DNA of 64,000 bases. It comes from Rufibacter hautae. GTDB taxonomy: Bacteria > Bacteroidota > Bacteroidia > Cytophagales > Hymenobacteraceae. The position numbers and the translations under genes are program-made. This document shows, one piece after another, positions 17,877 through 26,406 of the stretch; within the stretch, counting starts at the first letter, position 1; the number at the start of each line of letters is the position of its first letter. The notes under the pieces were generated by a model. It did not search any database. It saw only the letters and a list, made by a program, of their open reading frames with translations, and had not been told where the DNA came from. The DNA lies in assembly GCF_008271695.1 (NCBI RefSeq), contig NZ_VKKY01000002.1:930001-994000 (forward strand), read 5' to 3'.

Positions 17877-19650
17877 AAGGAGTTTTCTTTACATCGGGCT
17901 CAAAACGCCGACTGACTACGCCGCCTTTTCGGCTGTCTACTTCCACCAAAAGGTTGGGCTTATTGGCATTGACAATCCAGCGGACTTTGATATAGCCCAT
18001 GCCAGGGATGTTCGGGATCTCTAGGCGGGCCGGGTTCAGTTTCTGCTCTTTGCCCAGGTTCAAGTCTGCGTTCTCCAGGACCATGCCGGCTACCACAGTG
18101 GAGTCCCGCAAGGAGATATAATCCGGCCGCTCTATGTGGTATTTCAGGTCCTGGCTGGAGTGCGTGGGAATGATGCGGGTGTTGGCTACCGTGGCGGTAA
18201 CCTCCGTCAGGCCGTGGGGCAGTTTGCGGGTCTGTACCTCCTGGATCACCAACTGAGGCAATTGAAACGCTTGATAGACGGTGAAAGCCATGTTGCGGTG
18301 CGCGTCTTCCTCCAACAAAAAGCCCGGGTGTGCCCGTGGGTAGTTCTTCTTGAAGCCGCCAATTTCCACTTGCCCGTAGGTGGGATGGTCAAACGGCGTC
18401 CACTCCACAAAGGCTTCGTTGAACAAAAGCATCTGGTTGAAGTCGTATTGTTCTGCCTCGCGTTCTACTGAGCTGGTGCCCTTGCGGTCAAACTGCAGGT
18501 ACGGTGACATCAACTCGTTGGAGAACGTGAAAATGCCGCGCGCGCCATGGAACCAGTCCAACTCTCCCCCAAAGGCGGAGTACAGGTCTTTGTACACCAC
18601 CATGTAGGTGTACCCGGGAATAATCTGCTCGGCGTATTTCCCCAGCAGGTCATAGACCTGGTTGTCATCGCGGTTATAGGTGTTCAAGTCTTCCTCAGCC
18701 CCGGGGCCACGCAAAATCATGCCGCCGTTATTGTGGTAACTCTGGGCCCCTGCAATGTTGGGGTGGCGCAACACAAAATCCTTTACCGCCCGGTTCTCAG
18801 GAATGGAAAAAGGGTATTTGTAGGCGCCCCGCTGGATGTAATCTGGTTGCCAGTTCCAGGCCCAGTCGCGGTTAGGGTCATAGTAGCCAGGCGGGTCCTC
18901 GTTCACTTTTCCGTCACCGTCATTGTCCAGGCCTTCGTAGCCCAGCAATTCATACTGGCCAGGTTGGTCTGGCTTGGTCGGTATCAACCGTAACGGGTTC
19001 TGCGGATCCTGAATGTACCGGCCGTTAGGTGATTTGCGGCGCATGAAGGTGATGTGCCCGTCCTTGTTCAAATCATCGGGTCGGTCTTCGTCCACCAGGC
19101 CATCACCGTCATCGTCCAGGGGAATCATGCCAGACCTTGGCGAGTGGGGCGAGTTGGCCTGGTGCATGTAGTGGTTCCGCGCATCCGGGTTGATGGTAGG
19201 CAGGATGTAGAACGTCTTCTGCTGCAGCAGTTCTTTAATGAACTTATTGTCCTGGAAGTTCTCTACCAGGTACCAGGCAGTGTACAGCGCGAACTCAGAG
19301 CCCTGGATTTCATTGGAGTGGATGTTCCCGTCAATGTACATGGCCGGTTTCCGGTCGGGGTCTCCGGTGCTGAAGTCGGAAATGGTGAGGGCCCAAAGGC
19401 GGCGGCCTTCGTAGGAATCGCCAATGGTTTCCATTTTCACTAAGTCCGGATGGGCCTTGGCCAATTTGGCGCAGATCTCGGTGAGGCCGTCATAGTCATA
19501 GTAACGGTTCCAGCTAACGGGCACTTTGGGGTCCTGGGGTGTACCCGCTGCCCTGAAAACCTGCTCTGCCGTTTGGGCCTTCGTTTCAGAAATCTGCCCT
19601 GAAAACAAGCAGGCTGACAGAAGCGCGATGGTTAATATTCTTTTCTTCAT
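17875..19650 (-). CDS. Secreted M14-family zinc carboxypeptidase
   Basis: 591 residues with a signal peptide (about 1-26). An M14 carboxypeptidase domain follows: zinc ligands His 111 and Glu 114 (GNIHSNE), third ligand His 306 (GAQSYHNN) and catalytic Glu 379 (TFSNELMSP). All four are intact, so an active zinc peptidase is expected in the periplasm or outside the cell. Two insertions carry Asp-rich loops (DDDGDGLVDED near 179, DNDGDGKVNED near 242) resembling calcium-binding loops. The last 120 residues look like a beta-sandwich. It lies 9 bases after the M14-like pseudoenzyme gene, in the same operon. Confidence 0.9.
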   Translation of the reverse strand: MKKRILTIALLSACLFSGQISETKAQTAEQVFRAAGTPQDPKVPVSWNRYYDYDGLTEICAKLAKAHPDLVKMETIGDSYEGRRLWALTISDFSTGDPDRKPAMYIDGNIHSNEIQGSEFALYTAWYLVENFQDNKFIKELLQQKTFYILPTINPDARNHYMHQANSPHSPRSGMIPLDDDGDGLVDEDRPDDLNKDGHITFMRRKSPNGRYIQDPQNPLRLIPTKPDQPGQYELLGYEGLDNDGDGKVNEDPPGYYDPNRDWAWNWQPDYIQRGAYKYPFSIPENRAVKDFVLRHPNIAGAQSYHNNGGMILRGPGAEEDLNTYNRDDNQVYDLLGKYAEQIIPGYTYMVVYKDLYSAFGGELDWFHGARGIFTFSNELMSPYLQFDRKGTSSVEREAEQYDFNQMLLFNEAFVEWTPFDHPTYGQVEIGGFKKNYPRAHPGFLLEEDAHRNMAFTVYQAFQLPQLVIQEVQTRKLPHGLTEVTATVANTRIIPTHSSQDLKYHIERPDYISLRDSTVVAGMVLENADLNLGKEQKLNPARLEIPNIPGMGYIKVRWIVNANKPNLLVEVDSRKGGVVSRRFEPDVKKTP

Positions 19651-19659
19651 GGCAGGAAA

Positions 19660-21321
19660 CTAGCGGAGGAAGACTTCTTTGGTTTGTTTGCCGGCGGTGG
19701 GGCTGCTGGCGATGATGGAGACGTAGCCTTTGCCGTTCACCAACCAGGAGACCTGAAACTTCTCGCCGCCGGCCAGCGCGTTGCTCAGCTGGATTTGATT
19801 GCCGGAGACTACTTCCTGTTTATCGCTCAGCTTCAGGGTCACCTTCACTTTCTGCACCCACCTGGTCCGGTCTCCTATCTCTGAATGCGTGGGCAAGGAG
19901 CCTTGGTTGTATACGTCAGCGGTGATACGAGTGAGCCCGCCTGCCACTTTCTCTGAACTGATGTTCACGATCTGCAGCGAGGGCATCCATTTGGCGTAGG
20001 CCGAGAAAAACTGGAAGTGTTTGGTAGCCAAAGGACCTAAGGTGCGCACTGGGGGCGTCTGTTTCACGTAAGGCGCTAATCCGCCAATCTCCACCTCCTG
20101 GTCAGGAAAGTCTGGGTGCTTGATGGGTTTCCAGTTCACAAAAACACCTGCCATGTCGTTGGCCTCGGCCCAGCGCAGGAAATTGACGTCATCATGCTCG
20201 GAAGGCGTCAGCGGTTTCTTGCCGCCCGTGGTATCCTGGGAGGCTTCCAGGGCAGGAGTCCACCAGCCGGGTGTGCTGTAGCTGAATCTTCCGTAATGAA
20301 AATAAGCCCACTGCAGCACATCGCCGGGTGAAGGCGCCACTTTAGGGCCGTTCTTGAGCCGGGTGGTTCTGTTGTAGAGCTTGGAAATCTGGCTGTTCAC
20401 GGCGGCGTCTTTCTCCAGCAGACCGCTCACGATCCGTTTGGAGGCAGCCGCCTTGTCAAACCGCAAGGGTTCGGTGAGGGTGTTGGCCGGCCCGAAGACA
20501 AACACCGCGTACACGTTTCTGGCCTCGTACATGAAATCTGCGAAGGCTTTGGTTTCCCGCTCAGACATGGGGTGCTCGCCGGCGCCTTGCTGAAAATAAG
20601 GGTAGTCAAATGTAAAATTCCGGTTGAACATCACGCCGCCCTCGGGGTCCTCGTTCCACTTGCCGTCTTTGTCGTTGTCTATGCCCTCGGTGTACAGCAG
20701 GTAGCCGCCTTTCTCACCTTTAGAGACATCGGCTTTCACCATCACCCGCGGGTCTTCGTCTGCGGGGCGATACGGGCCGGTGGGGTTCTTGACGCGCATC
20801 ATGGTAATAAGGCCGTCTTTGTTCAGGTCTTCGTAAGCGTCCTCAAACATGCGTCCGTCCCGGTCATCGTCAATGGGTTGGGCGTTGCCCGACCGTTCCC
20901 AGCGCAGCTTCTCGTGGTATTGCTCAGAGGCATCTGGATTGAGGTTGGGGAAGATGTAGAAGGTTTTGCTCAGCAGCAGATCACGGATGGAATCCTGCAG
21001 TACGGCGCCTTGTAGCATCTGCTCGGCCATCTGCACCGCCAACTCGGTGGTGGCCAATTGGGTGCCTTCCACGCCAGCCGCCACTACAATGGCGGGTTTG
21101 TTCGCGGCATTGTCCCGGCCCATGGTCAGAAGCCAGATCTCTTTTCCGGTGGCGGTTTTGCCCACGGTGGTAAGCGAGACCAGTTTACTGTAGCGGGTAC
21201 TCAGTTTCTGCAGCCGGGCGGTGAGCTGTTCATAGCTCTGGTAATCGCGTTGCGCCACGGCCAGCGTACTGATGCCGGAGAACGCGATGCCCAAAAAGGC
21301 TGCCTTAAGATGCTTGTTCAT
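19660..21321 (-). CDS. M14-like protein lacking the zinc site (pseudoenzyme)
   Basis: 553 residues with a signal peptide (about 1-23). It aligns with the adjacent M14 peptidase over the whole length, including both Asp-rich loops (DDDRDGRMFED, DNDKDGKWNED), but all four key positions differ: His 111 is Glu 85 and Glu 114 is Gln 88 (GVEGTQ), His 306 is Gly 277, and Glu 379 is Pro 351. The fold seems kept (KPAIVV, FPNLNPDASEQY) while zinc binding and catalysis should be lost. It is the gene immediately upstream of the intact paralogue, 9 bases away. It could bind peptides or regulate its partner. Confidence 0.85.
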   Translation of the reverse strand: MNKHLKAAFLGIAFSGISTLAVAQRDYQSYEQLTARLQKLSTRYSKLVSLTTVGKTATGKEIWLLTMGRDNAANKPAIVVAAGVEGTQLATTELAVQMAEQMLQGAVLQDSIRDLLLSKTFYIFPNLNPDASEQYHEKLRWERSGNAQPIDDDRDGRMFEDAYEDLNKDGLITMMRVKNPTGPYRPADEDPRVMVKADVSKGEKGGYLLYTEGIDNDKDGKWNEDPEGGVMFNRNFTFDYPYFQQGAGEHPMSERETKAFADFMYEARNVYAVFVFGPANTLTEPLRFDKAAASKRIVSGLLEKDAAVNSQISKLYNRTTRLKNGPKVAPSPGDVLQWAYFHYGRFSYSTPGWWTPALEASQDTTGGKKPLTPSEHDDVNFLRWAEANDMAGVFVNWKPIKHPDFPDQEVEIGGLAPYVKQTPPVRTLGPLATKHFQFFSAYAKWMPSLQIVNISSEKVAGGLTRITADVYNQGSLPTHSEIGDRTRWVQKVKVTLKLSDKQEVVSGNQIQLSNALAGGEKFQVSWLVNGKGYVSIIASSPTAGKQTKEVFLR

Positions 21322-21342
21322 GAAAGATACTTGATGCTTAAT

Positions 21343-22035
21343 CTAATCGGCTTTAGCTGTGAGTTGAAAAGCGGCGGGCGGAGTTTCTTCTCCGTGCCAT
21401 TCCTGGAGAAACTGTTCTACAAATTGCTCCATGTACGCGTGCCGCTGCTGGGCCAGCTGGCGCCCGGCGGCCGTGGAGAAACGATCTTTCAACAGGAAAA
21501 GCTTCTCGTAAAAATGGTTGAGCGTGGCTCCCTGGTTTTTCTTGTATTCCTCAAAAGAGGCGTGTAAACGCGGCTCCTCCCCCGGATGGTACATTTCTCG
21601 GCCTTTGTGCCCGCCGTAGGCGAAAGCCCGCCCAATCCCGATGGCCCCAATGGCATCCAGGCGGTCAGCGTCCTGCACCACTTTGCCCTCCAGGGTGGAA
21701 GGCGTGGTGTCTACGCCAGCGCCTTTGAACGTCACTTCCCGGATGATCTGGCAAACTTTCTCCATCAGTTCTTCCGGGGCGTCGTGCTCCTGCAGCCATT
21801 TCTTTGCGGCCCGCGGACCGGCTTCCTCGTCTCCTGCGTTGAATTTCCAATCGGCGATGTCATGCAGCAGCGCGCCCAACTGTACCACGGTAAGGTCGGC
21901 GTTCTCCAGTCTGGCGATGGATAAGGCATTCTGCCATACCCGTTTAATGTGCCACCAGTCATGGCCGGAGCCCTCGCCGGCGAATAGTTTCTCTACGTGT
22001 TGGGCGGTGATTGCCACCAGTTCTTCAGCCTTCAT
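21343..22035 (-). CDS. HD-domain phosphohydrolase (YedJ-like)
   Basis: 230 residues. The metal-binding HD signature is present: HDWWHIKRVW near 25-34, then LLHDIADWKF near 72-81, with a later VVQDADRLDAIGAIG near 128. This matches the cytosolic HD-domain family that includes E. coli YedJ, whose members hydrolyse phosphate esters or nucleotides. It heads a minus-strand unit whose next genes are the two M14 proteins (21-base gap). The link may be only positional. The upstream flank carries two dispersed repeats. Confidence 0.85.
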   Translation of the reverse strand: MKAEELVAITAQHVEKLFAGEGSGHDWWHIKRVWQNALSIARLENADLTVVQLGALLHDIADWKFNAGDEEAGPRAAKKWLQEHDAPEELMEKVCQIIREVTFKGAGVDTTPSTLEGKVVQDADRLDAIGAIGIGRAFAYGGHKGREMYHPGEEPRLHASFEEYKKNQGATLNHFYEKLFLLKDRFSTAAGRQLAQQRHAYMEQFVEQFLQEWHGEETPPAAFQLTAKAD

Positions 22036-22098
22036 CGGGGAAAATTAGTCAAAAAAAAGCAGAGCATCGTTCCAGCCGGACTTTGTCACCTTACAATC

Positions 22099-22140
22099 CT
22101 GTTTTAGGTCTGTTTACGAATAAATAAGGTCAAAAAGCAG
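22099..22140. repeat. Dispersed palindromic repeat
   Basis: Left arm CTGTTTTAGGTCTGTTT (22099-22115) is close to the family consensus; the right arm (AAGGTCAAAAAGCAG) is weaker. It lies in the 459-base divergent gap 22036-22494, which otherwise contains only the next repeat and AT-rich sequence. Confidence 0.55.
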
Positions 22141-22209
22141 GCAGGTTTTGAACGATATAACTAAACCTTTAAGCTATTTTCTTGCTGACTGACCTCCATT
22201 AAAACATAC

Positions 22210-22248
22210 CTGTTTAGAGCCTGTTTAGAGTAATATGGGCTAAAACCT
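22210..22248. repeat. Dispersed palindromic repeat
   Basis: Left arm CTGTTTAGAGCCTGTTTAG (22210-22228), right arm GGGCTAAAACCTG (22237-22249). Second copy in the same divergent gap. Confidence 0.5.
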
Positions 22249-22494
22249 GAAGGACATTTCAACTTATATAAAAGGCTGAAACTGGATTATTGCCCCTTTA
22301 TGGCAGTTCACTGGGCTTAAATCTTCCATAAAAGCTTGGGCCAAAAGGGAATTGCTCCAAATTACTCCTGAGTTTACCATCACCTAGAGGAAAAATGTTG
22401 CTTTACAGGCGATTAAATGAATAATTCTGCCTGAATTCTATATATAAATTGTGGTAAACACGTATAGAAGCCGAGACAATAAACAAGAACGCCT

Positions 22495-23634
22495 TTGAAA
22501 ACAAACATACTATTGCTGGCGCTGTTCGCCCTGCCACTGGCCTCCCTAGCCCAGGTTTCCTCGGAAGCTACTACTGACTCCCTTTCGCGGGACTCAGTGG
22601 CCCAAACCGCTGTTACCCAGGATACTGTGGCTCCTGCCTATCGTAAACTAAATGTATACCCTGTCGCCTATTACACTCCCGAGACTCAGTTTGGCTTTGG
22701 GGTGAAACTGGTTCACGTCCGGAAATCGAAAGGAGGATTGCCTAACGACCGGCCTGACCTTTACTCGCCCACCTTCGTGTATACCACCAGAAAGCAAATT
22801 TTAACGGCGCTCTCCGCGGATGTTTGGCGGCAGCACAATGGCCAGCACCTGTACGGACAGGCTGAATACAACAACTACCCTTACTTCTTTTTCGGAATCG
22901 GGAACCAGAGCCCTGAGGAAGCGGAGGAACCTTATACCAGCCGCACCATTAACTTCTTCGGACAGTTTGACCAGAAGATCTTTGCTAAAGTATTCCTGGG
23001 CGCCCGGTACGAGTTCAAGCACGAGACCTTACCTGACATCCAGGAAGGCGGCCAACTGGCACAGAAAAACATCATCGGAAGCGAAGGCGTGGTGTCTTCA
23101 GGAATTGGCCCGGTGCTCATGATTGACAGCCGCGACAACAACTACACTCCTAAAACCGGACATTACCACCAATTTTCGGCGTTGTTCTTTGGCAAGTATC
23201 TGGGCGGTGAAAACAACTTTACCCGCTACAAACTTGACCTGAGAAAGTATATGTCAGGCTTGGGACCAGGCGTGTTGGCCGTACAGGGAATCTTCACGTT
23301 TACGGTAGGCGATGCACCTTTCCAGCACTTGGCCACCCTAGGCGGCGTGAACGTGATGCGGGGATTTTTGGAAGGCCGGTTCCGGGATGAAGATGCCATT
23401 GTGGGCCAGGTAGATTACCGCTTCCCAATCAAGGGGCGCATTGGTGCAGCCGTATTCGGCGGAGCCGGGCAGGTCTCCAAAAGAATTCCAGATTTTGCCG
23501 CAGATCAGTTTCACTTTGCAGGTGGCGGCGGTCTCCGGTACAGGCTCAACGATGAAGGAATGGTAGTCCGTGGTGATGTGGCGTTCTCAAAAGAAGGCAT
23601 GTACATCTACTTTTCTTTCGCAGAGGCGTTTTAA
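22495..23634 (+). CDS. BamA/TamA-type outer membrane barrel protein
   Basis: 379 residues, with a signal peptide (about 1-20, ending LAQ). The C-terminal two thirds form amphipathic beta strands typical of the surface-antigen (Omp85) barrel family, and the chain ends in Phe, as expected for a BAM substrate. It is too short for POTRA repeats, so it is not BamA itself. TTG start at 22495; no ATG precedes the signal peptide. Similar barrel-only members occur throughout Cytophagales. Substrate or partner unknown. Monocistronic, followed by a strong terminator. Confidence 0.8.
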   Translation: MKTNILLLALFALPLASLAQVSSEATTDSLSRDSVAQTAVTQDTVAPAYRKLNVYPVAYYTPETQFGFGVKLVHVRKSKGGLPNDRPDLYSPTFVYTTRKQILTALSADVWRQHNGQHLYGQAEYNNYPYFFFGIGNQSPEEAEEPYTSRTINFFGQFDQKIFAKVFLGARYEFKHETLPDIQEGGQLAQKNIIGSEGVVSSGIGPVLMIDSRDNNYTPKTGHYHQFSALFFGKYLGGENNFTRYKLDLRKYMSGLGPGVLAVQGIFTFTVGDAPFQHLATLGGVNVMRGFLEGRFRDEDAIVGQVDYRFPIKGRIGAAVFGGAGQVSKRIPDFAADQFHFAGGGGLRYRLNDEGMVVRGDVAFSKEGMYIYFSFAEAF

Positions 23635-23664
23635 GGCAGTTAAGCGATAAGAAGCCCAAAAAAT

Positions 23665-23705
23665 AGAAGCCGCTGCAAGGATATCTGCAGCGGCTTCTTG
23701 TTTTT
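23665..23705 (+). terminator. Rho-independent terminator
   Basis: A 13-bp perfect stem (23665-23677 with 23686-23698) followed by TGTTTTT. It ends the barrel-protein unit and lies about 50 bases from the convergent MotB-like gene. Confidence 0.85.
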
Positions 23706-23756
23706 AGGCGCGATCCTCCTCAATAAAACCGATGATCGTCTATATTGCTATGCGCT

Positions 23757-24416
23757 CTATTTAATTTGTTTTGTCTCCAGTGTACCAACCTTCGGTAAGA
23801 TTTGGATCACAAAACGGCGGTCGCGCACGTCGCCGGTGCGGCCGGCACCTTCAAAGCCGCTGCCGGAGGCAATGAGCTCGATCCGTTCTTTGGGGAATTT
23901 GATGCCGGCGTTGCGCCAGAACTGCAGCAGCGCCAGCGCCCGTTTATAGCTCAGTTCCAAAGCGTATTCGCGTTGGGTGATGTTGCGGGCGTCACCTCGG
24001 GGGAAACTGGCGGCCCGGCCGTCAATCACAATCAGGTATTTTACATCGGCACCTTTCACGGAGTTCACCACCCTGCTCAATTCCTGCCCTGCCCGGCGCA
24101 AAGGAACCAGGGATCGCTGTGGAATGGTGGCGCTGCTTTGCTCAAACAGCACATCCACCAGCAACTCGTGGCGCTTGTATCTTTCGTTGTACTGGAAGTA
24201 GCGGCTGTCCAACCGGGAGAGCGCGGCTTTGATTTCGTCTAATTTGCGCTTCTCCTGCACTTCTACCTGCAGACGGGCGATGTTGCGGAGGTTCTCAGAT
24301 GATTTGTCTGTGAACATCTTAAAACTCAGCACGAACAGCACCAGCATAATGAGGAAAAGCGCCGTCATGAGGTCTACATAACTGGGCCAGAAGAAGTCTT
24401 GGTTTTCTTTGTTCAT
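23757..24416 (-). CDS. MotB/ZorB-like protein with ion-channel Asp and OmpA-like domain
   Basis: 219 residues. A short N-terminus leads into one membrane helix (about 16-34). The stretch FFWPSYVDLMTALFLIML matches the stator-B pattern, with Asp 15 at the position of the proton-accepting Asp of MotB. A helical linker (about 40-85) is followed by an OmpA/MotB-type peptidoglycan-binding domain (YLIVIDGRA, LSYKRALALLQFWRNAGI, final DRRFVIQI). It is the last gene of the seven-gene cluster, 6 bases after the MotA-like gene. Architecture is that of a stator B subunit anchored to peptidoglycan. No flagellar or Zorya effector gene is nearby. Confidence 0.82.
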   Translation of the reverse strand: MNKENQDFFWPSYVDLMTALFLIMLVLFVLSFKMFTDKSSENLRNIARLQVEVQEKRKLDEIKAALSRLDSRYFQYNERYKRHELLVDVLFEQSSATIPQRSLVPLRRAGQELSRVVNSVKGADVKYLIVIDGRAASFPRGDARNITQREYALELSYKRALALLQFWRNAGIKFPKERIELIASGSGFEGAGRTGDVRDRRFVIQILPKVGTLETKQIK

Positions 24417-24422
24417 GGTCTG

Positions 24423-26180
24423 TTACCCCTTTCTGCCGTTGCTCTGCCCCGTCCCGAAGATTTTACCCAAGGCGGCTTTGAACGCCCCGGGTTCCATGCT
24501 TTTCTCCACGTTCGCGTTCAAGACGGCTAGCTGTTGCAGAAGCTGCTGCTGGATCTCAGTATCGGTGTCTATTTTGCGGAGCAGGCGCTCGTTGGTTTGT
24601 TTGATCTCCTGGGCCAGGTCCTGCTGTTGCTTGTTGAGGTGGTCCTGCTGCGGATTCAGGTTCTCAAAAGGGCGCATGTAATCCAGGATGCGCTGGTACA
24701 GGTTGTCCTCGTTCAGCCTCCTGAAGTGCTCCTGCCATTTCTCATAGGCATTCTGGGCATCGCGCTCCTGGTGCTGCAAACGGGCTTGCATTAGGTCGGT
24801 GAGTTTTAGGGCCGCTTTGTCAAAATACTGCTCGGTGCGGTTGGCTATGGAATCCAGTTCCTCCTCATGACGGTTGAAGAAACTAATCTGCCGCTGGATG
24901 GATTCATCGTGTTGCTTCAAATACCCCGGCACCTGGTCAAAACCTTCCTGCAGTTTGGTCAGGCGGTTCAATACTTGGGTGATGTTATGGGTGAGTTCCC
25001 CGCCTTTCCGCACAGATTCATTCAAAGCCTCCTGGTACTGCAGGAAATTCATGAACAGGCGCTCGCTTTCTTTGATCTTGTCAAACACCTGCAGGTTGGC
25101 GTTGGCCATCTGGGTGAACCCAATCTGGTCCAACTTCTGGATGAATTCTTTCTGGGTGCTGATGTTGTCGGTGAGCGTCTCCACGATCGGGCGGAAGCCC
25201 AATATCTTGTCCAGGAAATCCTTGTTAAACGAGTCCAGCACCGACTTCAAGTTGCCCAGACTAGCCGACATGTCTGAGTTAAGCTTGGGCAACAAATGCG
25301 TCTGCAGGAACGTGTAGTAGTCGTTCTTGCGGTGATCACGGGTGCTGCGGGCGTTCTTCAGGGCGTGGTTCCCCATCATGGTGAATAGCAAGCCGCAGAG
25401 ACTACCGGCCATGGCAATGAGCACGCCAAACAGGAACGAGGGAATATTCTGGTCGGTGATGAAGGAAGAACCTTCTTCTGAGGAACCCGTCATACCGGTC
25501 CACACCAGGCTGGAAAGCCCCAGGATCACCCCCGAGAAGGTACCCAGCAAGCCCACGTACAAAGGCGTGGCGATGGTAGACTGCACTTCCTGGTCCAGCG
25601 CATCTGAGTGGCGTTCAGCTACGTCTTTGAGGATGTTGAAATCGGCGGCCGCGCCTTTGTTCAGCCGGAGGTACTCATTGGTGCTTTTATTAATTTCCTG
25701 GAACGTAGCCGAGGGATTTCTTGCCTCAATGAGATCAGCATACGCACCATTGTCCATCGGCTCTGCCGTTGCTACCGGGGCAGGCGCCGTGTCTTTGGCC
25801 AGGTAGATGTTGCCGTCCCGGTGCAATTGGCGGAACTTCTCAATGTTGATGGTATAGAAAGGGATCTCGCCGTTCTGCGCCTCAATGTGGAGTTCTTCGG
25901 CATCTACCGCGATGACCCTTTTCACCACCGGGTTGGTAGGCGAAAATTCCCTGAAGTACTCTCCGTAGAGCAATTGGTCCCATTGTTTCTCTAAAGACGG
26001 GGCCGCCGCCGCAACTGGTTCTTTGGCCGTAAGCGAGCGGCGGGTCACAGATAGGTCTTCCTTCGCCGGGAAAAGCCCTTCTATGCTCTCCACCTTCTGG
26101 CGGTTAGCCAGATACACGCGCCATTGGTACCCTATGATGAGGATCACCAGCAGCGCCTCGAAAATAAATATTCCTTCCAT
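24423..26180 (-). CDS. MotA/ZorA-like channel subunit with long coiled C-terminal tail
   Basis: 585 residues. Helix 1 near 4-22, helix 2 near 225-247 (PLYVGLLGTFSGVILGL) and helix 3 near 268-290 (FLFGVLIAMAGSLCGLLF), the latter two matching the MotA/TolQ/ExbB channel helices. Residues about 30-200 between helices 1 and 2 are unusually long. After helix 3 about 280 residues of mostly Q/E/L-rich helix (NDEN-type coiled coil, 310-560) extend into the cytoplasm, as in ZorA. Together with the MotB-like protein it should form an ion-powered stator. It starts 226 bases after the Q/P-rich gene. Channel activity is inferred from the partner's Asp. Confidence 0.82.
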   Translation of the reverse strand: MEGIFIFEALLVILIIGYQWRVYLANRQKVESIEGLFPAKEDLSVTRRSLTAKEPVAAAAPSLEKQWDQLLYGEYFREFSPTNPVVKRVIAVDAEELHIEAQNGEIPFYTINIEKFRQLHRDGNIYLAKDTAPAPVATAEPMDNGAYADLIEARNPSATFQEINKSTNEYLRLNKGAAADFNILKDVAERHSDALDQEVQSTIATPLYVGLLGTFSGVILGLSSLVWTGMTGSSEEGSSFITDQNIPSFLFGVLIAMAGSLCGLLFTMMGNHALKNARSTRDHRKNDYYTFLQTHLLPKLNSDMSASLGNLKSVLDSFNKDFLDKILGFRPIVETLTDNISTQKEFIQKLDQIGFTQMANANLQVFDKIKESERLFMNFLQYQEALNESVRKGGELTHNITQVLNRLTKLQEGFDQVPGYLKQHDESIQRQISFFNRHEEELDSIANRTEQYFDKAALKLTDLMQARLQHQERDAQNAYEKWQEHFRRLNEDNLYQRILDYMRPFENLNPQQDHLNKQQQDLAQEIKQTNERLLRKIDTDTEIQQQLLQQLAVLNANVEKSMEPGAFKAALGKIFGTGQSNGRKG

Positions 26181-26330
26181 GTAGGTTTATTGTCAATAAT
26201 AGGCAGCCAGATTCAGGTTGGCTATAGGTTAGGTGTTCTGTGATAGACGGATTTATGAGGAGAATCTCAAGCCTTCCTTCAGGTTAAAGATAGGTATTCT
26301 GGGGCTCTTTGGCAGTGGCTTAAAGCAAGG

Positions 26331-26378
26331 AGAACCGTTTTAGAGCTGTTTATAGCAAAACAGGCCCAAAACGGTTCT
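26331..26378. repeat. Dispersed palindromic repeat, best copy
   Basis: Left arm AGAACCGTTTTAGAGCTGTT and right arm 26358-26378 (AAACAGGCCCAAAACGGTTC...) pair almost perfectly over 21 bases around a short loop. It defines the family consensus. It lies in the 226-base gap inside the cluster, upstream of the MotA-like gene. Confidence 0.8.
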
Positions 26379-26406
26379 TTACTCTGAAGGTAGTTTCTAA
26401 ATAAAA

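Noticed and set aside
23757..26180. Zorya phage-defence system
   Set aside because: The ZorA/ZorB-like architecture is visible, but no ZorC, ZorD or nuclease/helicase effector gene is adjacent. The neighbours are actin-like, tubulin-like and vWA-like proteins instead.
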